Shown here in pieces: positions 9,824-19,076 of a stretch of DNA of 64,000 bases (within the stretch, counting starts at the first letter, position 1; the number at the start of each line of letters is the position of its first letter). Below the pieces are notes generated by a model. It made no database searches. It was not told the origin of the DNA and worked only from the letters and a program-made list of their open reading frames with translations. The stretch covers positions 107,662 to 171,661 of the forward strand of contig NZ_MEIO01000027.1 in assembly GCF_002777745.1 (NCBI RefSeq), written 5' to 3'. The stretch comes from Snodgrassella alvi (GTDB lineage: Bacteria > Pseudomonadota > Gammaproteobacteria > Burkholderiales > Neisseriaceae). Made by a program: the position numbers and the translations under genes.

Positions 9824-10296
9824 CCCAACCTTCAAAATAAATTCTTTTCATCAATTCAATCCTTTATGGCTGGTATAATTCGATTTCAAAATAAACCAAC
9901 TAACCATTTACATGAAACATTATTATCAAAAATTTACTAATAGCAAATAATTATTTATATATATTAGGATATGGTTAATCCGATTATTACTGTATCAATA
10001 ATAGCCAGTTTACTATTATATCTAAATCGCAGCCGGTACATTCATATCGATATGGAATTTTATTTATTAACTTAAGTTTATTTTCAACCTGATAATATAA
10101 AATCTGAGTATTTAAAATGGTTCACTGTTCAATAAGCTCCATTGATAAATTTAACTACAGAGACCATATTTATTTTTTTAAAATGATAAATTCAGCCTTT
10201 TATACCTATCTCAAATACAGTTTCTTTTACGAATGCATAAATCATTATTAATAGTGTAGCTATTTTTAATAACAATACTGAAACAGGAAATATGCT
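9824..10296. other. Intergenic, AT-rich, no gene seen
   Basis: About 470 bases between the divergent DUF4760 gene and the 124-residue orphan. No convincing open frame or hairpin was seen. It presumably carries both promoters, but no motif stands out. Confidence 0.4.
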
Positions 10297-10671
10297 ATGA
10301 CCAAATTATCACCAGAACTGGCAGACGGTGCCGCCACTCTTCTGCTCAATGCCCAGGCCGTAGGTATTATTCGCAATCCAGATTTATCGGTAGCAGAAAA
10401 AGCCAGACTGATTAGTCCAGAAGACCTTGCACTGTTGCTGCACTGCTGTGAATCAGAAGATTATATTTTGCAGGAATTGCTGCAAACATTGGGCAAATTG
10501 TTAATTGAACGAGAAAATCTAGGTGGCGTGGCTACAGTAAGTATGGCAGAAATACTGAGTTTTTCTGGCAAACTGAATACGCTGATAGGGGGATTATGGT
10601 GCTGTGTGGCAGAAATCAGGCTACAGGCACATGCCATCAACTTATATCATGCAAGCACCATAAAGTATTAA
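10297..10671 (+). CDS. Hypothetical 124-residue protein
   Basis: Not recognised. The predicted protein is mostly helical and has no signal peptide. The N-terminal half is acidic and Leu/Ala-rich (LADGAATLLLNAQAVGIIRN, SPEDLALLLHCCESEDY). A hydrophobic C-terminal segment (NTLIGGLWCCVAEI) may be a buried helix rather than a membrane span. AGGA lies upstream of the ATG. A strong hairpin terminator follows directly, which supports it as a real single-gene unit. Codon use and GC look like those of the conserved genes nearby, unlike the DUF4760 gene. Confidence 0.65.
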   Translation: MTKLSPELADGAATLLLNAQAVGIIRNPDLSVAEKARLISPEDLALLLHCCESEDYILQELLQTLGKLLIERENLGGVATVSMAEILSFSGKLNTLIGGLWCCVAEIRLQAHAINLYHASTIKY

Positions 10672-10689
10672 TGCTTTCAATCTGAAAAA

Positions 10690-10727
10690 AGCCAGTATAC
10701 CTGTTTGACAGACATACTGGCTTTTGT
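10690..10727. terminator. Bidirectional intrinsic terminator
   Basis: Arms AGCCAGTAT and ATACTGGCT flank a 15-base loop. TTTT follows on the plus strand and T6 on the minus strand. It lies between the convergent 124-residue orphan and the GNAT gene and can serve both. Confidence 0.8.
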
Positions 10728-10777
10728 GCAGCATACAGACACGATTGATAACTATGTATGCTGATATATTCGGGGTT

Positions 10778-11254
10778 TTACAGGGTTAGCTCCATCTGGA
10801 TATTCACTCTGTTATATGCGCTGGGATGATCAGTGATTTCTTTAAAGCCAGCTTTCTGGTACAGATGAATGGCCGGTTTAAGGCTGGTATGGCTTTCTAT
10901 ATACAGTTTTTTCGCGCCCTGCTCCCGAGCTTTGGCTATCGCAGACTCTATGAGATGTTTACCTATATGCTTGCCCTGTGCTTCTGGAGCTACAGCCAGT
11001 TTGGCCAGCTCAAAATCGTAGGGATCACCGTCCGATTTCACCAGCGCACATACGCCTACAGGTTTACCATTATCCAGTGCCACCAGTATGTGACCACCTC
11101 TTTCGATAATGGCCTGTCTGGGATTATCCAGTAGCTGATAATCGCTATCTTCCATTTCAAAGTATTTGGCTATCCATGCTGCATTTAAATCCCGAAAGGC
11201 AGAGTGATAGCGGTCGTTATAATCGACAATCTGCATTTTTTCTGTTGCGGTCAT
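10778..11254 (-). CDS. GNAT family N-acetyltransferase
   Basis: 158-residue acetyltransferase that transfers an acetyl group from acetyl-CoA to an unknown amine. The acetyl-CoA-binding motif A is clear (LAVAPEAQGKHIGKHLIESA, about residues 89-108), followed by KKLYIESHTSLKPAIHLYQKAGF, the usual C-terminal beta-bulge and helix of GNAT enzymes. I chose the ATG at 11254 because AAGGA lies 7 bases before it. The longer open frame starting at 11305 would run into the HAD gene, whose stop is only 10 bases upstream of the chosen start. It is the last gene of the hda-HAD-GNAT operon. Confidence 0.88.
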   Translation of the reverse strand: MTATEKMQIVDYNDRYHSAFRDLNAAWIAKYFEMEDSDYQLLDNPRQAIIERGGHILVALDNGKPVGVCALVKSDGDPYDFELAKLAVAPEAQGKHIGKHLIESAIAKAREQGAKKLYIESHTSLKPAIHLYQKAGFKEITDHPSAYNRVNIQMELTL

Positions 11255-11264
11255 GCTGCATCCT

Positions 11265-11930
11265 TTACATGAAATTAAGTATTGGCCAGCCATGGCGATG
11301 GGCATACTTCGCCAGTTTTTCGTCAGGATTAACGGCCACCGGATCGGTTACTTCTTGCAGAAGTGGCAAGTCGTTATGAGAATCACTGTAGAAATACACT
11401 TTTGTAAAATCGCTCAGTAGCTGGCCACGTTGTGCCAGCCATTGATGCAGACGGGTAACTTTACCTTCCTTAAAACTGGGTGTACCGATATAGCGTCCGG
11501 TGTAATTACCCGCCACATCTGTTTCTAACTGTACGCCGATAATATTCTGAATACCAAATGTTTTTGCAATCGGAGCGATAATAAATTCATTAGTGGCAGA
11601 TAGTAGCAACATTTCATCACCGGCATCACGATGTCCCTGTACTAGCATTTTTGCCATAGTAGAAATATGTGGCACGATAAAATCGCGCATGTATTCGACA
11701 TGCATTTCAGCCAGTTCGGCACGGCTGAAACGTGCCAGAGGTGCAAGCTGAAATTGCAGGAATTCATCAATATCCAGACAGCCGTTGAGGTAATCCTGAT
11801 AGAATTTATCGTTTTTCATATCGACAAATGATTGGTCTACCAGTCCTTTTTGCATCAGATATTTCGGCCATTCATTATCCGAATCACAGTTAATCAGAGT
11901 GTGGTCAAGGTCAAAAATAGCCAGATTCAT
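11265..11930 (-). CDS. HAD-superfamily hydrolase, subfamily IB (SerB-like phosphatase)
   Basis: 221 residues. The catalytic HAD motif I is FDLDHTLINCDSD near the N-terminus, motif II is LLLSATNEFI, a lysine lies in SFKEGKV, and motif IV is YFYSDSHNDLPLL. The large helical cap between motifs I and II places it in subfamily IB, which includes phosphoserine phosphatase-like and histidinol-phosphatase-like enzymes. The substrate cannot be read from the sequence. Its ATG overlaps the hda stop as ATGA, so it is probably translationally coupled to hda, an arrangement also known in other Neisseriaceae and betaproteobacteria. Confidence 0.9.
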   Translation of the reverse strand: MNLAIFDLDHTLINCDSDNEWPKYLMQKGLVDQSFVDMKNDKFYQDYLNGCLDIDEFLQFQLAPLARFSRAELAEMHVEYMRDFIVPHISTMAKMLVQGHRDAGDEMLLLSATNEFIIAPIAKTFGIQNIIGVQLETDVAGNYTGRYIGTPSFKEGKVTRLHQWLAQRGQLLSDFTKVYFYSDSHNDLPLLQEVTDPVAVNPDEKLAKYAHRHGWPILNFM

Positions 11931-12595
11931 GCATGTTCCTGTTGTTTGAGTAGCTGGCGCAATAATGTTAAGGTGATGCGCCGCCCCTGCGCCAGTGAAT
12001 AATCATTCAGGGTGTTAAGCATCAGAAGCAGGCTGTCCAGATCGCGCCGCCAGTGAGCAAGCAAGTAACGGATAACTTCAGCATCCACCGGTATCTGCCG
12101 CGCATGCGCCATGCCTACCAGTGCATTGAATTTCTCTTCATCACTTAATGGTTTGATTTCATACACCAGACAAAAGGCCATGCGTGTACGCAAATCTTCA
12201 CGAATCATGAGCTGTTGAGGCGGAATGGCAGAGCTCAAGAGTAAGTTGCCATGACGGCTGTTACGAAAATGGTTGAAGAGAGAAAACAGTTGTTGCTGCT
12301 CAGTAGCACTGAGTAATTCAATCTGGTCTACGGCAACATAGTCGAGGTCAAACAGCCAGTAGCCAAGACCTTCTCTGGCGGCATCAACATATTCAGCTTT
12401 CAGCCCGCGCGACTGTGCCTGTGCCACCCATGCTTTGAGCAAATGGCTTTTACCGCTGCCTGCCTCCCCCCAGACAAAAATAAATGGGTCGGCCTGCTGT
12501 TGTAATACGTAAATCAGTTCTGCATTGGTATGGCCAAGAAATTTATCAAATCCGGGATAGCTGCGATCATCAAAGTCAAATATCAGTTGGTTCAC
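11927..12595 (-). CDS. hda: Hda, DnaA regulatory inactivator (DnaA-like AAA+ ATPase)
   Basis: 222 residues, about half of DnaA: an AAA+ module without the DNA-binding domain IV. The Walker A motif is WGEAGSGKSHLLKAW near residue 42, the Walker B-like region is LDYVAVDQIELL, and an arginine-rich sensor region (EDLRTRMAF) follows. With the beta clamp, Hda stimulates hydrolysis of DnaA-bound ATP to prevent re-initiation. The N-terminus NQLIFDFDDRSYPGFDKFLG is the short clamp-binding type segment. The start is GTG with no clear ribosome-binding site upstream, so the exact start is slightly uncertain. It heads the operon with the HAD and GNAT genes. Confidence 0.9.
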   Translation of the reverse strand: MNQLIFDFDDRSYPGFDKFLGHTNAELIYVLQQQADPFIFVWGEAGSGKSHLLKAWVAQAQSRGLKAEYVDAAREGLGYWLFDLDYVAVDQIELLSATEQQQLFSLFNHFRNSRHGNLLLSSAIPPQQLMIREDLRTRMAFCLVYEIKPLSDEEKFNALVGMAHARQIPVDAEVIRYLLAHWRRDLDSLLLMLNTLNDYSLAQGRRITLTLLRQLLKQQEHA

Positions 12596-12741
12596 TACGG
12601 TAGACCAGTTTGAAAAGGTAGTGCGGCCTTTGATTGTACGCTGTCTGCTTTGTTTATTTCAAGCAGCACAATGGAGTAATTCTGCTGAGGAATAAGGATT
12701 TTATGTCTGCCAGTACTGTTTGAGCAGGTACATGGAAATAT

Positions 12742-15435
12742 TCACTCAGTCGGCACGGCGGCAAATACTTGTGTCCATAGCTGCTTCACCACCTCATAAT
12801 GCGCCAGTAAAGTGGTGTCTATGGGGGTAGTGACGGCATCACGCAGGCGGGTATTATGCTGTTGCTGACGATAATAGCGGTAAGCAGCGCGGCTGCCTTC
12901 GGCCAGACTGCTGTCTGCCAGCCCTAGTTCGGCTGCGATGCTGAGCAGGGCAATATTGCCGTAATTCTGTAATAATTGCGGGTACTGATGTGCGTAGGCC
13001 AGTATCAGATACTGCACGATAAATTCCACATCCACGACACCACCACGGGCATATTTAACATTACTGTCAACAGGCGGATGAGTTGGAAACATTTTTTCGC
13101 GCATAGCAATGATTTCAGCGCGCAACTCATCTGTATCACGCCGGCGGCACAAGATTTCGTCCCGCACCGCATCAAAACGGGCACCCACTGTACTGTCTCC
13201 GCCAATAAAGCGCGCCCGGGTTAAGGCCTGATGCTCCCATATCCACGCACTTTCGCGTTCATAACGTTCAAATGCCTGTATATGGGTAACAGTAAAACCT
13301 GAATCGCCGTTCGGACGCAGACGTAAATCAATATCATAGAGCATACCGGCACCAGTAGGTACGGTAAGCCAGCTGGTCAGACGGCGTGCCAGACGGGTGT
13401 AGATGTCGATAGCATCCGGATGATCATCGGCAAATACATAAACCAGATCCAGATCCGAGGTATAGCCTAGCTCTTTACCACCCAGTTTGCCATAGCCAAT
13501 CACGGCAAAATGAGGAGTATCGGTGTGCCGGTGCGGCAATTGTGCCCACACTCTTGCCAATGCGGTTTCAATGATTAAATCAGCCAGAGCAGAAAGCTGG
13601 TCAGATAATGCCTCCACCGTCCACAAACCCGCCAAATCCTGCACAGCCAGACGAAAAGTCCACGCATGCTGAAACCGGCGCAAAACATCCATTTGTGTTT
13701 CAACATCACCATGACAACCATCCAGCAGGTGTGCCAGTTCTTGTGCATGAGCCGCCCAGTTGGTATCTGGGCGCATTAATTCATTGCTGAGCAGTTCGTC
13801 CAGTAGTACCGGATGCTGTTGTAAATAGGTAGCCACCCAGCTACTCTGGCTCATCAGTCCGGCCAGTTTTTCCAGTGCTTCTGGGTGCTCATGCATAAAA
13901 GCCAGATAGGAGCTGCGCCGGCCTATGGCTTCGAGAAAATCCAGTAAGCGGGTTAATGTCGTATCTGGCCGGGGATATTTGGCGGCAACACTGAGTACGG
14001 ATGGGATGATTTCATCAAAACGCTGTTGTGCATTGGGCGATAGTTGCCGGTACTGGCTGCCATGATGTAGCTGTTGCAGACGCTGCAACACGTTTTTAGC
14101 ATCAAAACCATGCATCGCCAGCAGTGCTGTACTTTCTTCGCTGTCACTTTCATCTTGCCATATGCGTACCATATCCGGGTCTTGTGGCTTGGCTTTATCG
14201 TCCGGATCAGTGAATATAGCATTGAAAATCTCATTCACAGCCTGCCTGTGCACATTTAATGCGGTCAGATAATCGGCATAATTGCTATAACCCATACTCT
14301 GTGCCAGCCTTTGCTGTTGTTCTGCACCTGCGGGCAACATCTGCGTTTGCTGATCATCCCAGTATTGCAGCCTGTGTTCGGTATCACGCAGAAAATGGTA
14401 GGCTTGCAGCAATTTATCCACGCTATCCTGTGGCAACATGTCTTGTTGCAGCAATACTTGCAGAGTCTCCTGTGTACCTTTCAGTTGCAGGCTGCGTACC
14501 TGTCCACCGCGTATCAACTGGAAAATCTGAGCAACAAATTCCACTTCGCGGATACCGCCGGCGCCAAGCTTAATATTATCGGCCATGCCTTTACGGGAAA
14601 CTTCGCGCTGAATCTGCTGATGCAAGCTACGCATGGCATCATAGGCATTAAAATCCAGATATTTACGGTACACAAAAGGCCGTACCAGTGCAGCAATATT
14701 ATTCGGATAATTAGTAACCAGACGCGCCTTTGTCCATGCATAGCGCTCCCATTCCCGCCCCTGCTGAATCAGATACTGTTCCAGTGCCGTTTCGTTAATC
14801 ACCAGTGCTCCAGCATCTCCATCAGGACGCAGACGCATATCAACACGAAATACCTGCCCGTCACCAGTAATATTATTTAACAGGGCGATGATTTTCTGAC
14901 CGACTTTAGTAAAAAATTCCTGATTACTTTTTTGTCGTTTGCCATTCGTGTCGCCGGCTTCGGGAAAAACAAAAATCAAATCGATATCAGAAGAAACATT
15001 CAGCTCATAACCACCCATTTTGCCCATACCTACTACGCTAAGGCGCTGAGGGGTGGCACTGTAACAACCAATCGGCTCTCCGTACAGGCCTGCATAATAG
15101 GCATGTGCATATTGTTCGGCGATATTGATGGCAAAGTCAGCCAGATGAGTAATCGTAGTCGTAACTTCATCCAAATCACTTACGCGCGCCAGATCACGCG
15201 CCATGATATGTGCCATCACATAGCGGCGCAACAAGCGCAATTGCCGTGCCAGTTCGGTTTCGTTTTCACTGGCCTGTAATTGCGCCCAATCGGTAAAACT
15301 GTGAAAATCCTCAGGCCTTAGGCGCCGTTCCAGCCAAAGATAAAGCTTATCTGTGTCAAGCAGACGATTATCCAATAATCGACCGAGAAACAATGAATAT
15401 TGGCGGGCAGTGGCGAGAATTTGTGCTGGAGTCAT
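12742..15435 (-). CDS. glnE: GlnE, bifunctional glutamine synthetase adenylyltransferase/adenylyl-removase
   Basis: Adds or removes AMP on glutamine synthetase in response to PII and nitrogen status. It has 897 residues and two nucleotidyltransferase domains. The N-terminal removase domain carries VGMGKMGGYELNVSSDIDLI near residue 135, then VDMRLRPDGDAG. The C-terminal transferase domain carries IGYGKLGGKELGYTSDLDLV near residue 649, then DLRLRPNGDSGF. Each ends with a PII-uridylyltransferase-like helical block (GGIREVEF and GGVVDVEF). The length is a little shorter than the E. coli enzyme, as usual in Neisseriaceae. It appears to be a single-gene unit, with 146 bases to hda. Confidence 0.95.
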   Translation of the reverse strand: MTPAQILATARQYSLFLGRLLDNRLLDTDKLYLWLERRLRPEDFHSFTDWAQLQASENETELARQLRLLRRYVMAHIMARDLARVSDLDEVTTTITHLADFAINIAEQYAHAYYAGLYGEPIGCYSATPQRLSVVGMGKMGGYELNVSSDIDLIFVFPEAGDTNGKRQKSNQEFFTKVGQKIIALLNNITGDGQVFRVDMRLRPDGDAGALVINETALEQYLIQQGREWERYAWTKARLVTNYPNNIAALVRPFVYRKYLDFNAYDAMRSLHQQIQREVSRKGMADNIKLGAGGIREVEFVAQIFQLIRGGQVRSLQLKGTQETLQVLLQQDMLPQDSVDKLLQAYHFLRDTEHRLQYWDDQQTQMLPAGAEQQQRLAQSMGYSNYADYLTALNVHRQAVNEIFNAIFTDPDDKAKPQDPDMVRIWQDESDSEESTALLAMHGFDAKNVLQRLQQLHHGSQYRQLSPNAQQRFDEIIPSVLSVAAKYPRPDTTLTRLLDFLEAIGRRSSYLAFMHEHPEALEKLAGLMSQSSWVATYLQQHPVLLDELLSNELMRPDTNWAAHAQELAHLLDGCHGDVETQMDVLRRFQHAWTFRLAVQDLAGLWTVEALSDQLSALADLIIETALARVWAQLPHRHTDTPHFAVIGYGKLGGKELGYTSDLDLVYVFADDHPDAIDIYTRLARRLTSWLTVPTGAGMLYDIDLRLRPNGDSGFTVTHIQAFERYERESAWIWEHQALTRARFIGGDSTVGARFDAVRDEILCRRRDTDELRAEIIAMREKMFPTHPPVDSNVKYARGGVVDVEFIVQYLILAYAHQYPQLLQNYGNIALLSIAAELGLADSSLAEGSRAAYRYYRQQQHNTRLRDAVTTPIDTTLLAHYEVVKQLWTQVFAAVPTE

Positions 15436-15569
15436 GGTGCCATCAATAAGAAATTTAACACATAGTTACATCATACCGTCTGCCTTTGGAGCTGTGAACC
15501 GGCAACCACAATACAATTGTTTTCAGCCTATCAGAAAAACACTGATCATCGCCAGTTTGCAGCCAAGAT

Positions 15570-15605
15570 AAAGGGAATATTCAGCCCGGAGCGAATATTC
15601 CCTTT
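15570..15605 (-). terminator. Perfect 13-bp hairpin after slyD
   Basis: Arms AAAGGGAATATTC and GAATATTCCCTTT flank a 10-base loop, 49 bases after the slyD stop. The stem is perfect but there is no long T-run, so it may work as a 3' stabilising or Rho-assisted structure. Confidence 0.6.
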
Positions 15606-15653
15606 AATTGCATTCTCAGGTATAACCACAAAACAAAGTGGCTGTATCAGTGA

Positions 15654-16136
15654 TTAGTGATGGTGATGGTCGTGCGCACCATGTACATGACCATGTTCCA
15701 GCTCTTCAGCAGTAGCCGGACGAATGTCTTTCACAGTTGCTTTAAAACGAATGCGCTGGCCGGCCAGCGGATGATTACCATCTACCACTGCTTTACCATC
15801 GGCCACATCAGTAATGCGGTATACCATCACCTCACCAGTTTCTGGGTCGTCAGCTTCAAACATCATGCCCACTTCTACTTCAACAGGAAACACATCCAGC
15901 GGTTCAATGCGAATCAAATCTTCTTCTTGTTCACCAAATGCATCATCCGGTGCCATCGTTACATCCACTACATCGCCTACTGCTTTGTCGTGTAACTGTT
16001 CTTCTACTAGTGGGAAAATACCGTCATAACCACCATGCAAATAGCTAATCGGTTCTTCGGTTTTGTCTATCAGCTGGTTATCAGCATCAAACATTTCATA
16101 ATCCAGCGTCACAACAGAGTTTTTGGCGATTTTCAT
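15654..16136 (-). CDS. slyD: SlyD, FKBP-type peptidyl-prolyl isomerase with His-rich tail
   Basis: 160 residues. The FKBP-type fold starts MKIAKNSVVTLDYEMFD and contains EEPISYLHGGYDGIFPLVEE and an insert-in-flap chaperone domain (about residues 70-130, including GNHPLAG). It folds proteins at proline bonds, and metal-binding tails in this family serve nickel delivery. Here the tail is short and His-rich (HGHVHGAHDHHHH), so metal binding is likely. I chose the ATG at 16136, with GGAA six bases upstream, since the earlier in-frame ATG at 16148 and the start at 16211 add residues that do not fit the family. Confidence 0.92.
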   Translation of the reverse strand: MKIAKNSVVTLDYEMFDADNQLIDKTEEPISYLHGGYDGIFPLVEEQLHDKAVGDVVDVTMAPDDAFGEQEEDLIRIEPLDVFPVEVEVGMMFEADDPETGEVMVYRITDVADGKAVVDGNHPLAGQRIRFKATVKDIRPATAEELEHGHVHGAHDHHHH

Positions 16137-16233
16137 AACATTTTCCATAATTGATAAACTGCACAAGCAGCAAACAGTATCTAGTTTAACATGGAACAGA
16201 CAAAGCCACATGTCACAGCCGTAAAGTGTATCT

Positions 16234-18234
16234 TCAGGACTGCAAGCTATCCAACCGCGCCATCATGCTGGCAAGAATACTTTTACCCTCCGACTGGCTG
16301 ACGATGGGCTCACTGCCTTTGCGTCCGAGTAAACGAATGTCTTCTGCCGGCATCTCATCAATAAAACGGCTGGGTTCATGAAATTCCCATGATCCGGCAC
16401 GTTTGCGTTTATGACAATGAGTCAGGGTTAAAGTTTGCCGTGCCCGGGTAATACCTACATACATCAGCCGTCGTTCTTCATCAATGTTACCTTCTTCCAC
16501 ACTATCAGCATGGGGAAAAACGCCTTCTTCGCAGCCCACCAGAAACACATGCGGATACTCAAGCCCTTTGGAAGCATGCAGTGTTGACATACTTACCATA
16601 TCCGCATCTTCATCTTCTCTGCCGTCTAACAAAGTCATCAGAGCAATAGTCTGAGCTATTTCAAGAATATTTTTGCCATCTTCTTCGCCTTTCCTGCCTA
16701 TCCAGCTAAGTAAATCCTTAACATTGCACCATTTAATTTCTCCGGTACGCCCTTCTTCGGTATTGAGCAAATGTGCCTCATAAGCAATATCGGCCAGTAG
16801 ATTATGCAGCAGGCTACCAGCAGCTTCAGTAGTGGCACGTGCCTGATAATCAGCAAGCATGGCCATAAATTGCATTAAGGGTTCGCGGCTTTTGGGCGAC
16901 AGCTCCACCAGTGCATCCATACTGCGCGCAGCCTCAAACAGGCTGCATTGTGCCACCTTAGCATAATTATTTAGTCTGGCCAGCGTGGTCTCGCCCACCC
17001 CTCGCCTTGGCGTTGTCACCGCGCGTAAAAATGCCGGATCATCATCGGGATTGGCCAGCAAACGCACATAAGCGAGCACATCCTTAATCTCTGCCTTATC
17101 AAAAAAACTCTGTCCGCCGGAAAGCCGGTAAGGAATACGCCGGCTGCGCAACGCTTCTTCAAATACTCTCGCCTGATGATTACCCCGATACAAAATAGCA
17201 AAATCCCGGTAATGTACCGCATCACCACCAATCAGTTTCTGATGAGCAATCCGGCTGACGACCAGATCGGCTTCATGAGTTTCATTTTTACAGGCAATCA
17301 CATCAATCATATCGCCGAGACCATATTCACTCCACAAGGTTTTGGCAAACAGCTTAGGATTATGTGCAATAACTTGATTGGCAACACGTAATATACGTGC
17401 CGTAGAGCGATAGTTTTGTTCCAGCTTGATAATTTTCAAATCCGCATAATCCTGCTGTAACAGTCGCAGATTTTCCATATTGGCGCCACGCCACGCATAT
17501 ATACTCTGGTCATCGTCGCCTACTGCCGTAAATTTTCCCTCCGCGCCAGTAAGCAGGCGCATCAAAGCATACTGGCAGGTATTGGTATCCTGACATTCAT
17601 CTACCAGCAAATAACGCAGACGTGCTTGCCATTTACAGCGAATCTCTGCTTCAGCTTGTAACAGCTCAACCGGTATGCGGATTAAATCATCAAAATCCAC
17701 AGCCTGATAGCTGGTCAGAGTATCCTGATAAGAAGCGTATAACTGCCCGATCTGATGAGTCCACGGATCTTCTGCCTGCTGAATAATTGCCTCAGGTGAA
17801 AGCAGGCTATTTTTCCACAGCGAAATCTGGTGTTGTGCCTTGAATACCATTTCCCGCCCGCTACTGCCAAGCAATTCACCGATAATTTTACCAGCATCGG
17901 CACTGTCCAGAATGGAAAACTGTTTTTTATATCCGGCGGCAGCCGCTTCTTCGCGCAGAAACCGCATACCCAGTGAATGAAAGGTACATATAGTCAAACC
18001 GCGTGTTTGTGGTTTGCGCAATAAATGTCCTACCCGTTCCTGCATTTCCCGTGCTGCTTTATTGGTAAAAGTAATGGCGGCAATCTGCTGTGCCGGATAA
18101 TTTGCCTGAGTAATCAGATAGGCAATTTTCTCCGTAATAACACGTGTTTTGCCACTGCCTGCACCAGCCAGTACCAACAGCGGCCCATCAAGATAATGAA
18201 TAGCTTCATGTTGTTGCGGATTCAAATTTAACAT
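16234..18234 (-). CDS. rep: Rep, ATP-dependent DNA helicase (UvrD/Rep superfamily 1)
   Basis: 3'-to-5' helicase that helps replication forks pass roadblocks. It has 666 residues, matching Rep (about 670) rather than the longer UvrD. Visible motifs: Walker A LVLAGAGSGKTRV near residue 24, AITFTNKAAREMQERV (Ia), LLVDECQDTNTCQY (II), VGDDDQSIYAWRGA (III), LEQNYRS (IV), LHASKGLEYPHVFLVGCEEG (V) and RRLMYVGITRARQ (VI). Motif II has DECQD where most family members have DEYQD. The ATG at 18234 gives MLNLNPQQHEAIHY, the usual family start; a TTG at 18258 would add eight residues. Confidence 0.94.
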   Translation of the reverse strand: MLNLNPQQHEAIHYLDGPLLVLAGAGSGKTRVITEKIAYLITQANYPAQQIAAITFTNKAAREMQERVGHLLRKPQTRGLTICTFHSLGMRFLREEAAAAGYKKQFSILDSADAGKIIGELLGSSGREMVFKAQHQISLWKNSLLSPEAIIQQAEDPWTHQIGQLYASYQDTLTSYQAVDFDDLIRIPVELLQAEAEIRCKWQARLRYLLVDECQDTNTCQYALMRLLTGAEGKFTAVGDDDQSIYAWRGANMENLRLLQQDYADLKIIKLEQNYRSTARILRVANQVIAHNPKLFAKTLWSEYGLGDMIDVIACKNETHEADLVVSRIAHQKLIGGDAVHYRDFAILYRGNHQARVFEEALRSRRIPYRLSGGQSFFDKAEIKDVLAYVRLLANPDDDPAFLRAVTTPRRGVGETTLARLNNYAKVAQCSLFEAARSMDALVELSPKSREPLMQFMAMLADYQARATTEAAGSLLHNLLADIAYEAHLLNTEEGRTGEIKWCNVKDLLSWIGRKGEEDGKNILEIAQTIALMTLLDGREDEDADMVSMSTLHASKGLEYPHVFLVGCEEGVFPHADSVEEGNIDEERRLMYVGITRARQTLTLTHCHKRKRAGSWEFHEPSRFIDEMPAEDIRLLGRKGSEPIVSQSEGKSILASMMARLDSLQS

Positions 18235-18329
18235 GGTTTTAATGATGCTTTCTGGCAAGGCAAAAAAATTTATCTGCCTGATGAACTGATAACCACAGCA
18301 CCAGTTTACCTGATAACAGGCAGCATGCT

Positions 18330-18989
18330 TTATAACTGCCAGTCAATCGGCGTCATTCCATGCTCTTGCAAATATGCATTGGCCCTGGAAAAGTGCTTGC
18401 AGCCAAAAAAGCCGCGATAAGCAGATAATGGCGAAGGATGTGGCGCAGTCAGCACCAAATGTTTATGCCGATCAATCATGGCACCTTTTTTCTGCGCATG
18501 GCTGCCCCAAAGCATAAATACTATATGCTCACGTTCGGCATTCAATACTGCAATTACCTTATCGGTAAAAGTTTCCCAGCCCAACTCCGCATGAGAATGT
18601 GCCTGTCCGGCGCGTACAGTTAAAACAGTGTTGAGCAACAGCACACCCTGTTCCGCCCAATGCTGCAAATAACCATGCTGCGGAATGCGAAAACCGGGAA
18701 TATCATCCGCCAGCTCTTTATAAATATTAACTAATGATGGTGGAATGGCAATACCCTGCCGTACAGAAAAAGATAAGCCATGTGCCTGCTGCGGGCCATG
18801 ATAAGGATCCTGACCAAGAATCACCACCTTAACCTGAGCAAACTCAGTTGCCTTGAACGCATTGAACACATCCTGAGCAGGCGGAAAGATGACCTTGCCC
18901 GCTAGTCTTTCCGCACGTACCACTTCAAGAATACGCTGAAAATATGGTTGCTGTTTCTCTGCACCGATTGCCTGATGCCATGTCTGCAT
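18330..18989 (-). CDS. ung: Uracil-DNA glycosylase (family 1)
   Basis: Removes uracil from DNA as the first step of base-excision repair. It has 219 residues, the usual UDG family 1 size. The water-activating motif [20 protein letters not shown] lies near residue 60, and the minor-groove loop [18 protein letters not shown] near residue 185. AGGGG precedes the second of two in-frame ATGs (18989) with an 8-base gap, while the first (18995) is only two bases from it, so 18989 is preferred. It is 95 bases upstream of rep on the same strand. Confidence 0.95.
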   Translation of the reverse strand: MQTWHQAIGAEKQQPYFQRILEVVRAERLAGKVIFPPAQDVFNAFKATEFAQVKVVILGQDPYHGPQQAHGLSFSVRQGIAIPPSLVNIYKELADDIPGFRIPQHGYLQHWAEQGVLLLNTVLTVRAGQAHSHAELGWETFTDKVIAVLNAEREHIVFMLWGSHAQKKGAMIDRHKHLVLTAPHPSPLSAYRGFFGCKHFSRANAYLQEHGMTPIDWQL

Positions 18990-19076
18990 TAGCATTTCCC
19001 CTGTCTGAATAAGAGTAATTCCTGCCTTACCCTGATTAGCTGTTAAGTCGCCAATTTTAACATACAGATAAAACTA

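Noticed and set aside
14311..14880. 189-codon plus-strand open frame
   Set aside because: It lies wholly antisense to glnE, whose conserved motifs are intact, so it is a shadow frame.
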